A stretch of 7,942 nucleotides of DNA from NCBI GenBank assembly GCA_964653025.1, contig CAZZBZ010000097.1:1-7942 (forward strand), in the 5' to 3' direction. How positions within the stretch are numbered: position 1 is the first letter of the stretch; every line of letters begins with the position of its first letter. The stretch comes from JABWAM01 sp964653025. Lineage in GTDB: Bacteria; Verrucomicrobiota; Verrucomicrobiia; JABWAM01. Both the position numbers and the translations under genes were made by a program. Under the pieces are notes generated by a model. It was not told where the DNA came from. It did no database searches and saw nothing but the letters and a program-made list of their open reading frames with translations. Shown one piece after another: positions 1-6,400 of this stretch.

Positions 1-32
1 CGCCAGTTCTGGATGACGGCAAACGCGGGCAT
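1..32 (-). CDS. Start of a divergent gene, product unknown (partial)
   Basis: Reading leftward from an ATG whose first base is position 32, the frame gives MPAFAVIQNW and then leaves the window. The minus strand just upstream of this ATG carries a purine-rich stretch, GAAGAAGAGG, ending four bases before the start. This is the best-looking Shine-Dalgarno sequence in the window. The divergent arrangement with the toxin-antitoxin operon leaves about 58 bp between the two starts, enough for back-to-back promoters. Ten residues are too few to assign a family, so no function is proposed. The alternative is that this is only non-coding sequence with a chance ATG. The ribosome site is the main reason to list it. 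Confidence 0.35.
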   Translation of the reverse strand, partial: MPAFAVIQNW

Positions 33-67
33 GTTGCCTCTTCTTCACGGTGCTTCTTGACCTTCCT

Positions 68-90
68 GACTGGTCATGTAGACTGGTCAT
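68..90 (+). promoter_or_regulatory. Direct-repeat operator candidate for the toxin-antitoxin operon
   Basis: The 10-mer GACTGGTCAT occurs twice, at 68-77 and 81-90, with a 13-bp period. The second copy touches the antitoxin ATG. The first copy with the preceding T reads TGAC-TG-GTCA, itself a short palindrome; the second is an imperfect version. Antitoxins of the Phd/YefM fold are known to bind short palindromic repeats over their own promoter and repress it, so these copies are the natural candidates. I see no convincing -10/-35 pair and no Shine-Dalgarno between the repeats and the start, so the transcript may be leaderless or nearly so. Operator function is inferred from position and symmetry. 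Confidence 0.45.
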
Positions 91-321
91 ATGACGATTC
101 AAGCCTATGAGTTCAAAGCCAAGTGCCTCGCGCTTCTCGACGAGGTCCAGCGCACGGGCCGCGCCATCCGCATCACCAAGCGCGGCAAGGTGGTCGCCCG
201 CCTCGTTCCGGACACCCAGACCGACGAGAAGCCCTGGCTCAAGCTGAAGGGCACCGGGCGCTTCATCGGCGATCCCTTTGCCCCGGTCGTCCGTGAATCC
301 GACATCGAGGCCCTCAAGTGA
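91..321 (+). CDS. Type II antitoxin, Phd/YefM family
   Basis: This 76-residue protein is the likely antitoxin partner of the PIN-domain toxin that follows. It should bind and neutralise the toxin through its C-terminus and repress the operon through its N-terminal DNA-binding domain. Residues 5-40 show the family pattern: an AYEFKAKCLALLDEV helix, a short turn, then a strand reading IRITKRGKVVARLVP. The tail from about residue 45 (tryptophan, several charged residues, a final short helix ESDIEALK) is the usual toxin-binding extension. The length is typical of the family. The ATG start sits directly against the second 10-bp repeat, and no other start fits the conserved N-terminus. The stop codon overlaps the toxin's GTG start (GTGA), implying translational coupling. 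Pairing a Phd-type antitoxin with a VapC-type toxin is common in such genomes. The family is confident; the specific target DNA is not known. Confidence 0.9.
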   Translation: MTIQAYEFKAKCLALLDEVQRTGRAIRITKRGKVVARLVPDTQTDEKPWLKLKGTGRFIGDPFAPVVRESDIEALK

Positions 322-728
322 ACGCGCCCCCCCTGCTCGACACCCACGCCTGGCTGTGGTGGCTCCTCGGCGACCCGAGGCTACCCGCTGCGGAGGCCCG
401 CGCGCTGAACGCCCTCCCCCCCGGCCAACGCCCGTGGTTGAGCGACATCTCCCTCTGGGAAACCGCGCTCTTGGTCGAACGGAAACGCGTGGCGCTCTCG
501 ATGCCGTTGCGCGAGTGGCTGGAAATCGCGGCGGGACCCGCCAGCGTCCGGGTCCTGCCGATCACCCCCGCCGTCGCGGCCGAGGTCGCCCACCTTCCCG
601 ACTCCTTTCACCGCGACCCGGCGGACCGGGTCATCGTCGCCACCGCCCGCGTCCTCGACCTTCCCCTCGCCAGCCACGACCGCCTCATCCGCGGGGCACG
701 CCTCTGCCCAATGTGGAGGCCCGTTTGA
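318..728 (+). CDS. vapC: Type II toxin, PIN-domain ribonuclease (VapC family)
   Basis: This 136-residue PIN-domain protein is the toxin of the pair. VapC toxins are magnesium-dependent ribonucleases that cut tRNA or rRNA when released from the antitoxin. The acidic residues expected in a PIN active site are visible. They are Asp8 in LLDTHAWLWW, Glu48 in SLWETALL, Asp103 (or Asp100) in HRDPADRVIVATA, and Asp121 in LASHDRLI. The sequence ends just after this last motif with CPMWRPV, as in the short VapC subgroup that begins LLDTHxWLW. Translation starts at a GTG embedded in the antitoxin stop (GTGA), with no separate ribosome site, so expression should be coupled to the antitoxin. All catalytic residues appear intact, so the module is probably functional. 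The RNA target cannot be read from the sequence. Confidence 0.92.
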   Translation: MNAPPLLDTHAWLWWLLGDPRLPAAEARALNALPPGQRPWLSDISLWETALLVERKRVALSMPLREWLEIAAGPASVRVLPITPAVAAEVAHLPDSFHRDPADRVIVATARVLDLPLASHDRLIRGARLCPMWRPV

Positions 729-759
729 GCTTCCGTCTCACTGCGATTCATGATTCCAA

Positions 760-866
760 GGGGAGCACATGCGGCCCGCATGTGCTGTTGGGCGGCTCGC
801 CCAACAGTCTCTCTCATAAAATCGGCGGGCCGCCGATTTTGAACACGCGGGCCGCGTGTGCTCCCC
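760..866. repeat. 107-bp palindromic element: four hairpins inside terminal inverted repeats
   Basis: The element begins GGGGAGCACATGCGGCCCGC and ends with the near reverse complement; the outer 26 bases match with three differences. Inside are four palindromes in a row. The first is 764-786 (11-bp arms, one central base). The second is 785-807 (10-bp arms, GCT loop). The third is 818-840 (AAAATCGGCGG arms, one central base), and the fourth is 843-859 (8-bp arms). The two ends can thus either fold on themselves or pair with each other. At the one variable arm position, T770:A780 at the left corresponds to C846:G856 at the right, so pairing is kept. The element carries no credible gene. It resembles a REP- or MITE-like dispersed unit and lies 31 bp past the toxin stop, where it could also end transcription. 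Mobility and function are inferred. Confidence 0.75.
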
Positions 867-938
867 AAAACAAAATCCCGGTATTGAAACGCGCCGCCCC
901 GGGGCCTTGAATGGGCACCCTTCACCCAATCCCATCCC

Positions 939-1589
939 ATGAAACCCCGTTCCCAGATCCTCCACGAACTCGTCAACCCCGGCATCGTCGCGGTCATTCG
1001 CGCCGATTCCTCCACCCAACTCCTCCACGTCGCCGAGGCGCTCCAGAAAGGTGGCCTCCCCGCCATGGAGGTCACCATGACCACCCCGAACGCCCTCCAG
1101 GTCATCGAGGAGGTCACCCGGAAGTTTGGTAAGGACATCCTCATGGGCGTCGGCACCATTCTCGACACGGAGACCTGCCGCGCCGCGATCCTCGCCGGCG
1201 CCGAGTTCGTCGTCACCCCCGTCCTCAAGCCGGACGTGATCGCCCTCTGCCGCCGCTACGGCCGCCCGATCATCTGCGGCGCCTACACGCCGACCGAGAT
1301 CCTCACCGCGTGGGAATGCGGCGCGGACTTCGTCAAAGTCTTCCCCGCCGACGGGCTGGGGCCGAACTACATCAAGGCGGTGAAGGCCCCGCTCCCGCAG
1401 GTTGAGATCATCCCCACGGGTGGCGTGGACGTGAACACCGCCGGCGACTTCATCAAGGCGGGCTGCGCCGCGGTCGCCGCCGGTTCCAGCCTTGTCAGCA
1501 AGAAGGTGCTCCAGACCCAGAACTGGGCCGAGCTCACCGACACGGCGAAGAAGTTCGTCGAAGCCGTCGCGAAAGCACGGGCAAAGTAG
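939..1589 (+). CDS. eda: 2-dehydro-3-deoxyphosphogluconate / 4-hydroxy-2-oxoglutarate aldolase
   Basis: This 216-residue cytoplasmic class I aldolase belongs to the KDPG/KHG family. It cleaves 2-keto-3-deoxy-6-phosphogluconate to pyruvate and glyceraldehyde 3-phosphate, the last step of the Entner-Doudoroff and hexuronate pathways. Family landmarks are in order: GIVAVIRA (Arg21), MEVTMTT (Glu44, the expected general acid/base), GVGTI, FVVTPVLKPDV, FVKVFPADGLG with the Schiff-base lysine at Lys133, and IIPTGGV at 158-163 for phosphate binding. Length is normal for the family (about 210). The ATG at 939 places the conserved N-terminus correctly; no Shine-Dalgarno is visible before it. No Entner-Doudoroff dehydratase or kinase gene lies in the window, so the exact substrate could also be a related 2-keto-3-deoxy sugar acid such as the galactonate form. 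Repeat-rich spacers on both sides suggest it is transcribed alone. Confidence 0.93.
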   Translation: MKPRSQILHELVNPGIVAVIRADSSTQLLHVAEALQKGGLPAMEVTMTTPNALQVIEEVTRKFGKDILMGVGTILDTETCRAAILAGAEFVVTPVLKPDVIALCRRYGRPIICGAYTPTEILTAWECGADFVKVFPADGLGPNYIKAVKAPLPQVEIIPTGGVDVNTAGDFIKAGCAAVAAGSSLVSKKVLQTQNWAELTDTAKKFVEAVAKARAK

Positions 1590-1604
1590 TTTTCCGGAAG
1601 AGAA

Positions 1605-1756
1605 GCCACGGATGGAACACGGATAGGGGAAGAAAACTGACAGGCCCGCCACACGGACCTGTCACCCTTCGGGAAGAGACTCCCAACTCTGCCGAAAAAT
1701 GCGCCGATTCCGTTGTGGCGGAATCGGCATATTTCCCATCCGTGTTCATCCGTGGC
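1605..1756. repeat. 152-bp inverted-repeat element filling the eda-bioA spacer
   Basis: The left arm GCCACGGATGGAACACGGAT (1605-1624) is the reverse complement of the right arm ATCCGTGTTCATCCGTGGC (1738-1756), apart from one extra G. Between them are two more hairpins. One is at 1638-1664, with 10-bp arms, one C/A mismatch and a 7-base loop. The other is perfect: GCCGATTCCG / CGGAATCGGC at 1703-1728 with a 6-base TTGTGG loop, flanked by A-run and T-run bases that could extend it. The second hairpin has AAAAAT on its left, which reads as a short U-run on the minus strand, so it might act as a weak terminator there. The overall plan (terminal inverted arms around internal hairpins) parallels the 107-bp element upstream, but the sequences are unrelated. 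It occupies nearly all of the spacer and ends 37 bp before the likely bioA start. Confidence 0.65.
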
Positions 1757-1792
1757 TAATTCTTTGTGATGCTTCAGACTTCTGGGGCCCGC

Positions 1793-3322
1793 ATGAAATC
1801 CCACGCCAAAATCTCGAACGCCACCCGCCTGGCGCGGCTTGATCGCCGCTACGTCTGGCACCCGTTCACCCAGATGCGCGACTGGCTCCGCGCGGAGCCG
1901 ACCGTGATCGTCCGCGGCGAGGGGCCGTGGCTCGTGGACGCCCGCGGAAAGCGCTACCTCGACGCGAACGCTTCGATCTGGACCAACCTCCACGGTCACC
2001 GCCACCCGCGGATCAACCGCGCCATCACGAAGCAACTCGGGAAGATCGCCCACTGTAGCGCACTCGGCCTCGCCAACGAGCCGTCCTCGCTCCTCGCTGA
2101 GCGCCTCATCCGCCTCGCCCCCCGCGGCCTCGCGAAGGTCTTCTACTCCGACGACGGCTCCACCGCTCTCGAGGTCGCCCTCAAGATGGCGTGGCAGAGC
2201 GCGGCGCAAGAGCACCGTGCGGCTCACGGTTCACGGTCCACGGTCCACGCCTCCCGTCGGTCGTCGGTCGTCGGGCGTCGGTCATCCGCTTCCTTTCTTG
2301 CTCTCAGCTCTGCCTACCACGGCGACACGATCGGGGCCGTGAGCCTCGGCGGCATCGAGGCGTTCCACGGGGCATACCGCCCGCTCCTCTTCCCCACGAA
2401 ACGGGTGATGTCGCCCTTCTGCTACCGCTGCCCTTACAACCGCGCGAAGCCCGAGCGCGCCGACGCACGCGAGTACCGAAAGTGCCACTGGGAGTGTGTC
2501 GGCCAAGTTGAGCGAGCCCTGGCACCCGGGCCACTAGCCTCAAGCCTTAAGCCTCAAATATCTGCTGATTCCGCGGAACGTGAAACGCGGAACGCGAAAC
2601 AGACGCACCTCCCCTTGGTGGCCGCGGTTCTCGAGCCTCTGATCCAAGGCGCAGCGGGGATGGTCGCGCACCCGGAGGGCTACCTGCGCCACTTCGCAAA
2701 GCTCTGCCGCGCCGCGAAGGTCCCGCTTATCCTCGACGAGGTGATGACCGGCTTCGGGCGGACCGGGACCATGTTCGCCTGCGAGCACGAGGGCGTATCT
2801 CCCGATTTTCTCTGTGTCGCAAAGGGGTTGACCGGCGGTTACCTGCCGCTCGCGGCCACGCTCACGACGAAGCGGGTCTTCGACGCCTTTCTCGGCGACT
2901 ACGCAGAGGTGAAGACCTTCTTCCACGGCCATAGCTATACGGCCAACCCGCTCGGCTGCGCGGCGGCGCTGGCAAACCTGGAGATCTTTGAGCGCGAGCG
3001 GACGCTCGCGAAGGTCTCACGGCTCGGTGCGGCACTCGACACCTCGCTCGCGAAGCTCTGGAAACTGCCCCACGTCGGGGATGTCCGCCGGGTCGGCGCG
3101 ATGGCGGGGATTGAGTTGGTCCAAGACTGGCGGACGCGCAAGCCCTTTCCGTGGAAAGCGCGTGTCGGGATTCGCGTCTGCGAGGAAGCAAAAAAACTCG
3201 GTATCCTCACCCGCCCCGTGGGAAACGTTCTCGTCGTGATGCCCCCTTACTGCGTCACCGCCGCACAAGTGGAGAGGATCGTCAAGGCCCTCACCACCGG
3301 CATCCGCCGCATCTGCGGCTGA
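1793..3322 (+). CDS. bioA: Adenosylmethionine-8-amino-7-oxononanoate aminotransferase (biotin synthesis), with two repeat-derived insertions
   Basis: This is a PLP enzyme of class III aminotransferases. BioA moves an amino group from S-adenosylmethionine to KAPA, giving DAPA, the penultimate intermediates of biotin. From the ATG at 1793 the protein has 509 residues against about 430 usual for BioA. The landmarks are VWHPFTQM near the N-terminus, FYSDDGSTALEVALKMA, the SAYHGDTIGA segment, LDEVMTGFGRTG with the PLP-contacting Asp315, and the Schiff-base Lys344 in CVAKGLTGGYLPLA. HGHSYTANPLGCAAALA follows. VWHPFTQM at the start and the HGHSYTANPL block favour BioA over other class III transaminases. 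The extra length comes largely from two in-frame repeat stretches at about residues 145-166 and 249-271, between conserved blocks. Four cysteines (210, 213, 231, 235) lie between them. Other starts are GTG 1766 and ATG 1769; 1793 is preferred because homology begins after it and it lies furthest from the repeat element. No other bio gene is in view. Confidence 0.88.
   Translation: MKSHAKISNATRLARLDRRYVWHPFTQMRDWLRAEPTVIVRGEGPWLVDARGKRYLDANASIWTNLHGHRHPRINRAITKQLGKIAHCSALGLANEPSSLLAERLIRLAPRGLAKVFYSDDGSTALEVALKMAWQSAAQEHRAAHGSRSTVHASRRSSVVGRRSSASFLALSSAYHGDTIGAVSLGGIEAFHGAYRPLLFPTKRVMSPFCYRCPYNRAKPERADAREYRKCHWECVGQVERALAPGPLASSLKPQISADSAERETRNAKQTHLPLVAAVLEPLIQGAAGMVAHPEGYLRHFAKLCRAAKVPLILDEVMTGFGRTGTMFACEHEGVSPDFLCVAKGLTGGYLPLAATLTTKRVFDAFLGDYAEVKTFFHGHSYTANPLGCAAALANLEIFERERTLAKVSRLGAALDTSLAKLWKLPHVGDVRRVGAMAGIELVQDWRTRKPFPWKARVGIRVCEEAKKLGILTRPVGNVLVVMPPYCVTAAQVERIVKALTTGIRRICG
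2225..2283. repeat. Two 7-bp tandem arrays inside bioA (insertion 1)
   Basis: Two adjacent heptamer arrays lie in the bioA frame. At 2225-2248 the unit CACGGTT/CACGGTC repeats three times plus CAC. After seven bases, GTCGGTC repeats four times at 2256-2283 with one T-to-G change in the third copy. They encode a Ser/Arg-rich stretch (HGSRSTVHASRRSSVVGRRS) with no resemblance to aminotransferase sequence. It falls between the KMAWQ helix and SAYHGDT, where the family normally has a short link. Seven is not a multiple of three, yet the frame is intact on both sides, so the total inserted length has been held to whole codons. Confidence 0.8.
2537..2600. repeat. Two further 7-bp tandem arrays inside bioA (insertion 2)
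   Basis: GCCTCAA / GCCTTAA / GCCTCAA runs at 2537-2557. GGAACGT / GAAACGC / GGAACGC / GAAAC runs at 2575-2600. Both have exact 7-bp period and use units different from the first insertion. Seventeen bases, ATCTGCTGATTCCGC-like, separate them. The translated stretch (SSLKPQISADSAERETRNAK) is hydrophilic and low in homology. It falls between the VGQVERAL helix and the AAVLEPLIQGAAGM strand, a surface position where an extra loop should be tolerated. Confidence 0.78.
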
Positions 3323-3352
3323 TCACCGCCTCGGAGAACCTTGCGCAAACGC

Positions 3353-3384
3353 GGCAATCGAGGATTGCCCGATTCTTGATTGCC
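3353..3384. repeat. Small hairpin and degenerate heptamer array after bioA
   Basis: GGCAATC-GAG-GATTGCC at 3353-3369 is a perfect 7-bp stem with a 3-base loop, starting 31 bp past the bioA stop. Read on the minus strand, 3384-3363 is GGCAATC, AAGAATC, G, GGCAATC, again close to a 7-bp period. It may be a weak terminator for bioA, since TTCTTGATTGCCTCTTA follows, but there is no clean U-run. The array-like character matches the heptamer arrays inside bioA. Confidence 0.4.
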
Positions 3385-3422
3385 TCTTAGAGTGGAGGTG
3401 CCCGCAAGGCAAATGATTGGTG

Positions 3423-3456
3423 GGGCAAGGGGGTCTTTCGAGAGGTCCCCGTGCCC
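3423..3456 (+). other. Strong hairpin with TTCG loop upstream of the glucan synthase
   Basis: GGGCAAGGGG (3423-3432) pairs with CCCCGTGCCC (3447-3456) with one A/G mismatch. Inside, TCT and AGA close a TTCG tetraloop at 3437-3440, leaving a small asymmetric internal loop. It ends 29 bp before the glucan synthase ATG and has no U-run after it, so it looks less like an intrinsic terminator than a structured 5' leader. No riboswitch family was recognised. Whether it is transcribed with the downstream gene cannot be told from sequence. Confidence 0.4.
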
Positions 3457-3485
3457 GGAGTATCCAATCGGGACCGGGTTCCACC

Positions 3486-6400
3486 ATGCGCATCCGCGAA
3501 CTCACCCAAAACCTTCTGGTGCTTGTCCGGCGTGTCTTGCGCGCAGCCGAGGAGGCCGTTGCCCCGGCGGAAGAGGAAGCGGAACCGCTCCGCGCCGAGC
3601 TCTTCAACATCGCCCAACTCCGCCGTCACGCGGAGGCGCTGGCCCGCGGGCACCGGGCCCGGTGCCAGCGCGGCCCTGACCGCCTCCTGGCGCGCCTGGC
3701 GGACAACGAGCGTGTCCTCGTCCAGACCCTCGACCTGATCACCCTCGCAGTCGCCGAGGGACGGCATGTGGCACCCGCCGCCGAGTGGCTGATGGACAAC
3801 TTCCATCTCATTCAGCAACAGATTCGGATGACGCGGCTCCATCTGCCGGCCGGCTACAGTCGGCGTCTTCCGCGCCTGACCCGAGGTCCGATGGACGGGC
3901 ATCCCCGCGTGTACGGCCTGGCGCTGGAACTGATCTCCCACGTGGACGGTCGCCTCGATGCGGAGAACCTCAGCGTGTTCGTGGAGGCCTACCAAGGAGT
4001 CTCTCCACTGGACCTCGGCGAACTCTGGGCCGTGCCGATCATGCTCCGCCTGGCGCTGATCGAAAACCTCCGTCGTGTGGCGGTGCGCATCGCGAGGCGG
4101 CGCCGTCACCGCGACCTGGCCCTGGCGTGGGCGGACCGCATGCGGAAGGTCTCCGAGGAGAAGCCCCACCTCATCATCGAGGCGCTCGCCGAGTTGGCGC
4201 GATCTGAGCCCCCCTTCAGCAATGCCTTCGTGGAGGAGTTTTCCCGACACCTTCAGGGCCACGGGCCCAACGTGGCCTTCGTGCTGAGTTGGATGGAGCA
4301 CCGCCTGGTCGAACAGGGGCTCACGATGGAGCAACTGAACCGCGCCGACAGTCAGAGCCAGGCCGCCGACCAGGTCTCCATCGGAAACAGCATCAACAGC
4401 CTGCGTTTCCTGGGCGTCATGGACTGGCGCGAGTTTGTCGAAACCATGAGCTTCACCGAGCAGGTGTTGCGCCAGGACCCGGGCGGCGCCTACGGGGACA
4501 TGGATTTCGGCACGCGCGACCACTACCGTCACCGCGTCGAGATGATGGCCCGCCGCACGGGACAAACGGAGCCAGAGGTGGCCCGCTCTGTGGTTCGGTT
4601 GGCGGCCCAGTCCGCCGCAAGGGAAGGCCCGAGGGCGCGTTCTGCGCACGTCGGGTTTCACCTGGTCGGGGACGGCCTTGCGGCCCTCGAACGGGAGGTT
4701 GGGGATCGCGGGACGGTCCGTCGATTTCTCCGCAGATGCGCCCGTCCCGCCGCCCTTCCCCTATACGTCGGGATGATCGGTGCGCTGACCGTGGGAACGG
4801 CCGGGCCCCTGCTGTGGCTCGGGGGAGGATGGGCATGGAGCGACTGGCGCACCATCTTGATGGCGGTCGCCGCGGTGACCGTGGCCTCCCAGTTTGCGAC
4901 CTCGGTGGCCAATCTTGTGGCGACCGCGCTCCTCCGTCCGCAGGCATTGCCGCGGATGGATTTTCAGGAAGGCATCCCGCCGGACCATCGCACCATGGTG
5001 GTCATCCCCACGCTGCTGGGAGACATGGACGCTGCCGATGCGCTCATGGAAAGGCTGGAGATCCATTACCTGGGTAATCAGGACCCCAACCTCTTCTTCG
5101 GCCTTCTCACTGATTTTCCCGATGCACCGCAAAAGGACATGCCCGGCGACGCGGCGCTGCTGGCGCGTGCGGGGGACGGGATCCGGGCGCTCAACGAGAG
5201 ACATGCCGCTGAGGGCGGTTCTATTTTCCACCTGTTCCACCGCTCCCGCGTGTGGAATCCGCACGAGCGCCTCTGGATGGGCTGGGAGCGGAAACGTGGC
5301 AAGCTGGAGGAGTTCAACGCCTTGTTGCGGGGAGAAAAGCGTTCGGCGTTCACCACGGTGATCGGTGAGCTTTCCGAACTCTCCTCCATCAAGTACGTGA
5401 TTACGCTCGACACGGACACGCAACTGCCCCGCGACACGGCACGGAAACTGGTGGGTCTGCTCGCCCATCCCTTGAACCGGCCGAGGTACGATCCCGTGGC
5501 ACGGCGAGTGGTCGAGGGGTACACCATCCTCCAACCACGCGTATCGATCGGCCTCGCCCACGCGGCGCGCTCGCGCTTCGCCGGCCTATGCGCGGGAGAG
5601 ACCGGAATCGATCCGTACACCCGCGAGGTGTCCGACGTCTACCAGGACTGGTTTGGTGAAGGCTCATTCGTCGGCAAAGGCATCTACGACGTGGACGCGT
5701 TCCGCGCGGCGCTGGAGAACCGTTTTCCCGAGAACCTGATTCTCAGCCACGACCTGCTGGAAAGCGGGTACGTGCGTTCCGCGCTCGTCAGCGATGTGGA
5801 ACTCATCGAGGACCACCCGAGCACCTACCCGTCCGACGCGAGCCGTCGCCACCGATGGATCCGGGGGGACTGGCAGATCGCGGGCTGGCTCCTACCCTGG
5901 GTGCCGGGCCCCGACCGCCGGCGTCAGCGCAACCCGCTCACCGCCCTTTCGCGCTGGAAGATCCTCGACAACCTTCGCCGCAGCCTCGTGGCTCCCGCAC
6001 TGCTCCTCCTGCTGCTCGGCGCCTGGCTGGCGGGCTCCTCCGCGGCGGGGTTCTGGACGGGCGTGGTGGTGGCGCTGACGCTGTTGCCGCCTCTGCTCGC
6101 AGCGGTGCCCTCCGCCCTGCGCCGTCCGTGCGAGGCGGCGTGGCGGCTGCACTTGGCACTGGTGCTCCACTCCACGCTCCAAAGCCTTGCGAAAGCATCG
6201 TGGCACCTCCTGTTCCTGCCCTACGACGCGATGGTGTGCCTGGATGCGATCGCCCACTCGGGCCTACGGATGGGATTCACGCGCCGCGGCCTGCTCCTCT
6301 GGCACACCCCGCAGTACGCGCGGCGCAACGCGCGGCGAACGGCGGCCGGGCATGTGGCGGAGATGTGGATCGGGCCGGCGGTCGCGGTGGGCTCGGGCAT

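Noticed and set aside
760..866. CRISPR array
   Set aside because: The repeated parts are inverted, not direct, with no equal spacers and no cas gene nearby.
278..910. Plus-strand open frame of 210 codons over the toxin and palindromic element
   Set aside because: It runs out of frame with the PIN toxin, is Pro/Arg-rich, and ends in translated hairpin sequence.
738..1652. Minus-strand open frame of 304 codons across the palindromic element and eda
   Set aside because: Most of it is the reverse of the eda coding sequence and the rest is repeat DNA, so it is not a credible protein.
1703..1728. Intrinsic terminator for eda
   Set aside because: The stem is good, but it lies over 110 bp past the stop and the + strand lacks a U-run (ATATTTCCC follows). 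It is better explained as part of the 152-bp inverted-repeat element.
2222..2606. bioA as a pseudogene disrupted by insertions
   Set aside because: The frame is open from start to stop, and the PLP lysine, aspartate and all conserved blocks on both sides are intact.
3387..4661. Long open frame on the minus strand (424 codons)
   Set aside because: It lies opposite the glucan synthase, whose frame has strong family motifs throughout. The antisense frame is His/Val/Gly-rich with no recognisable domain and is a product of high GC codon use.
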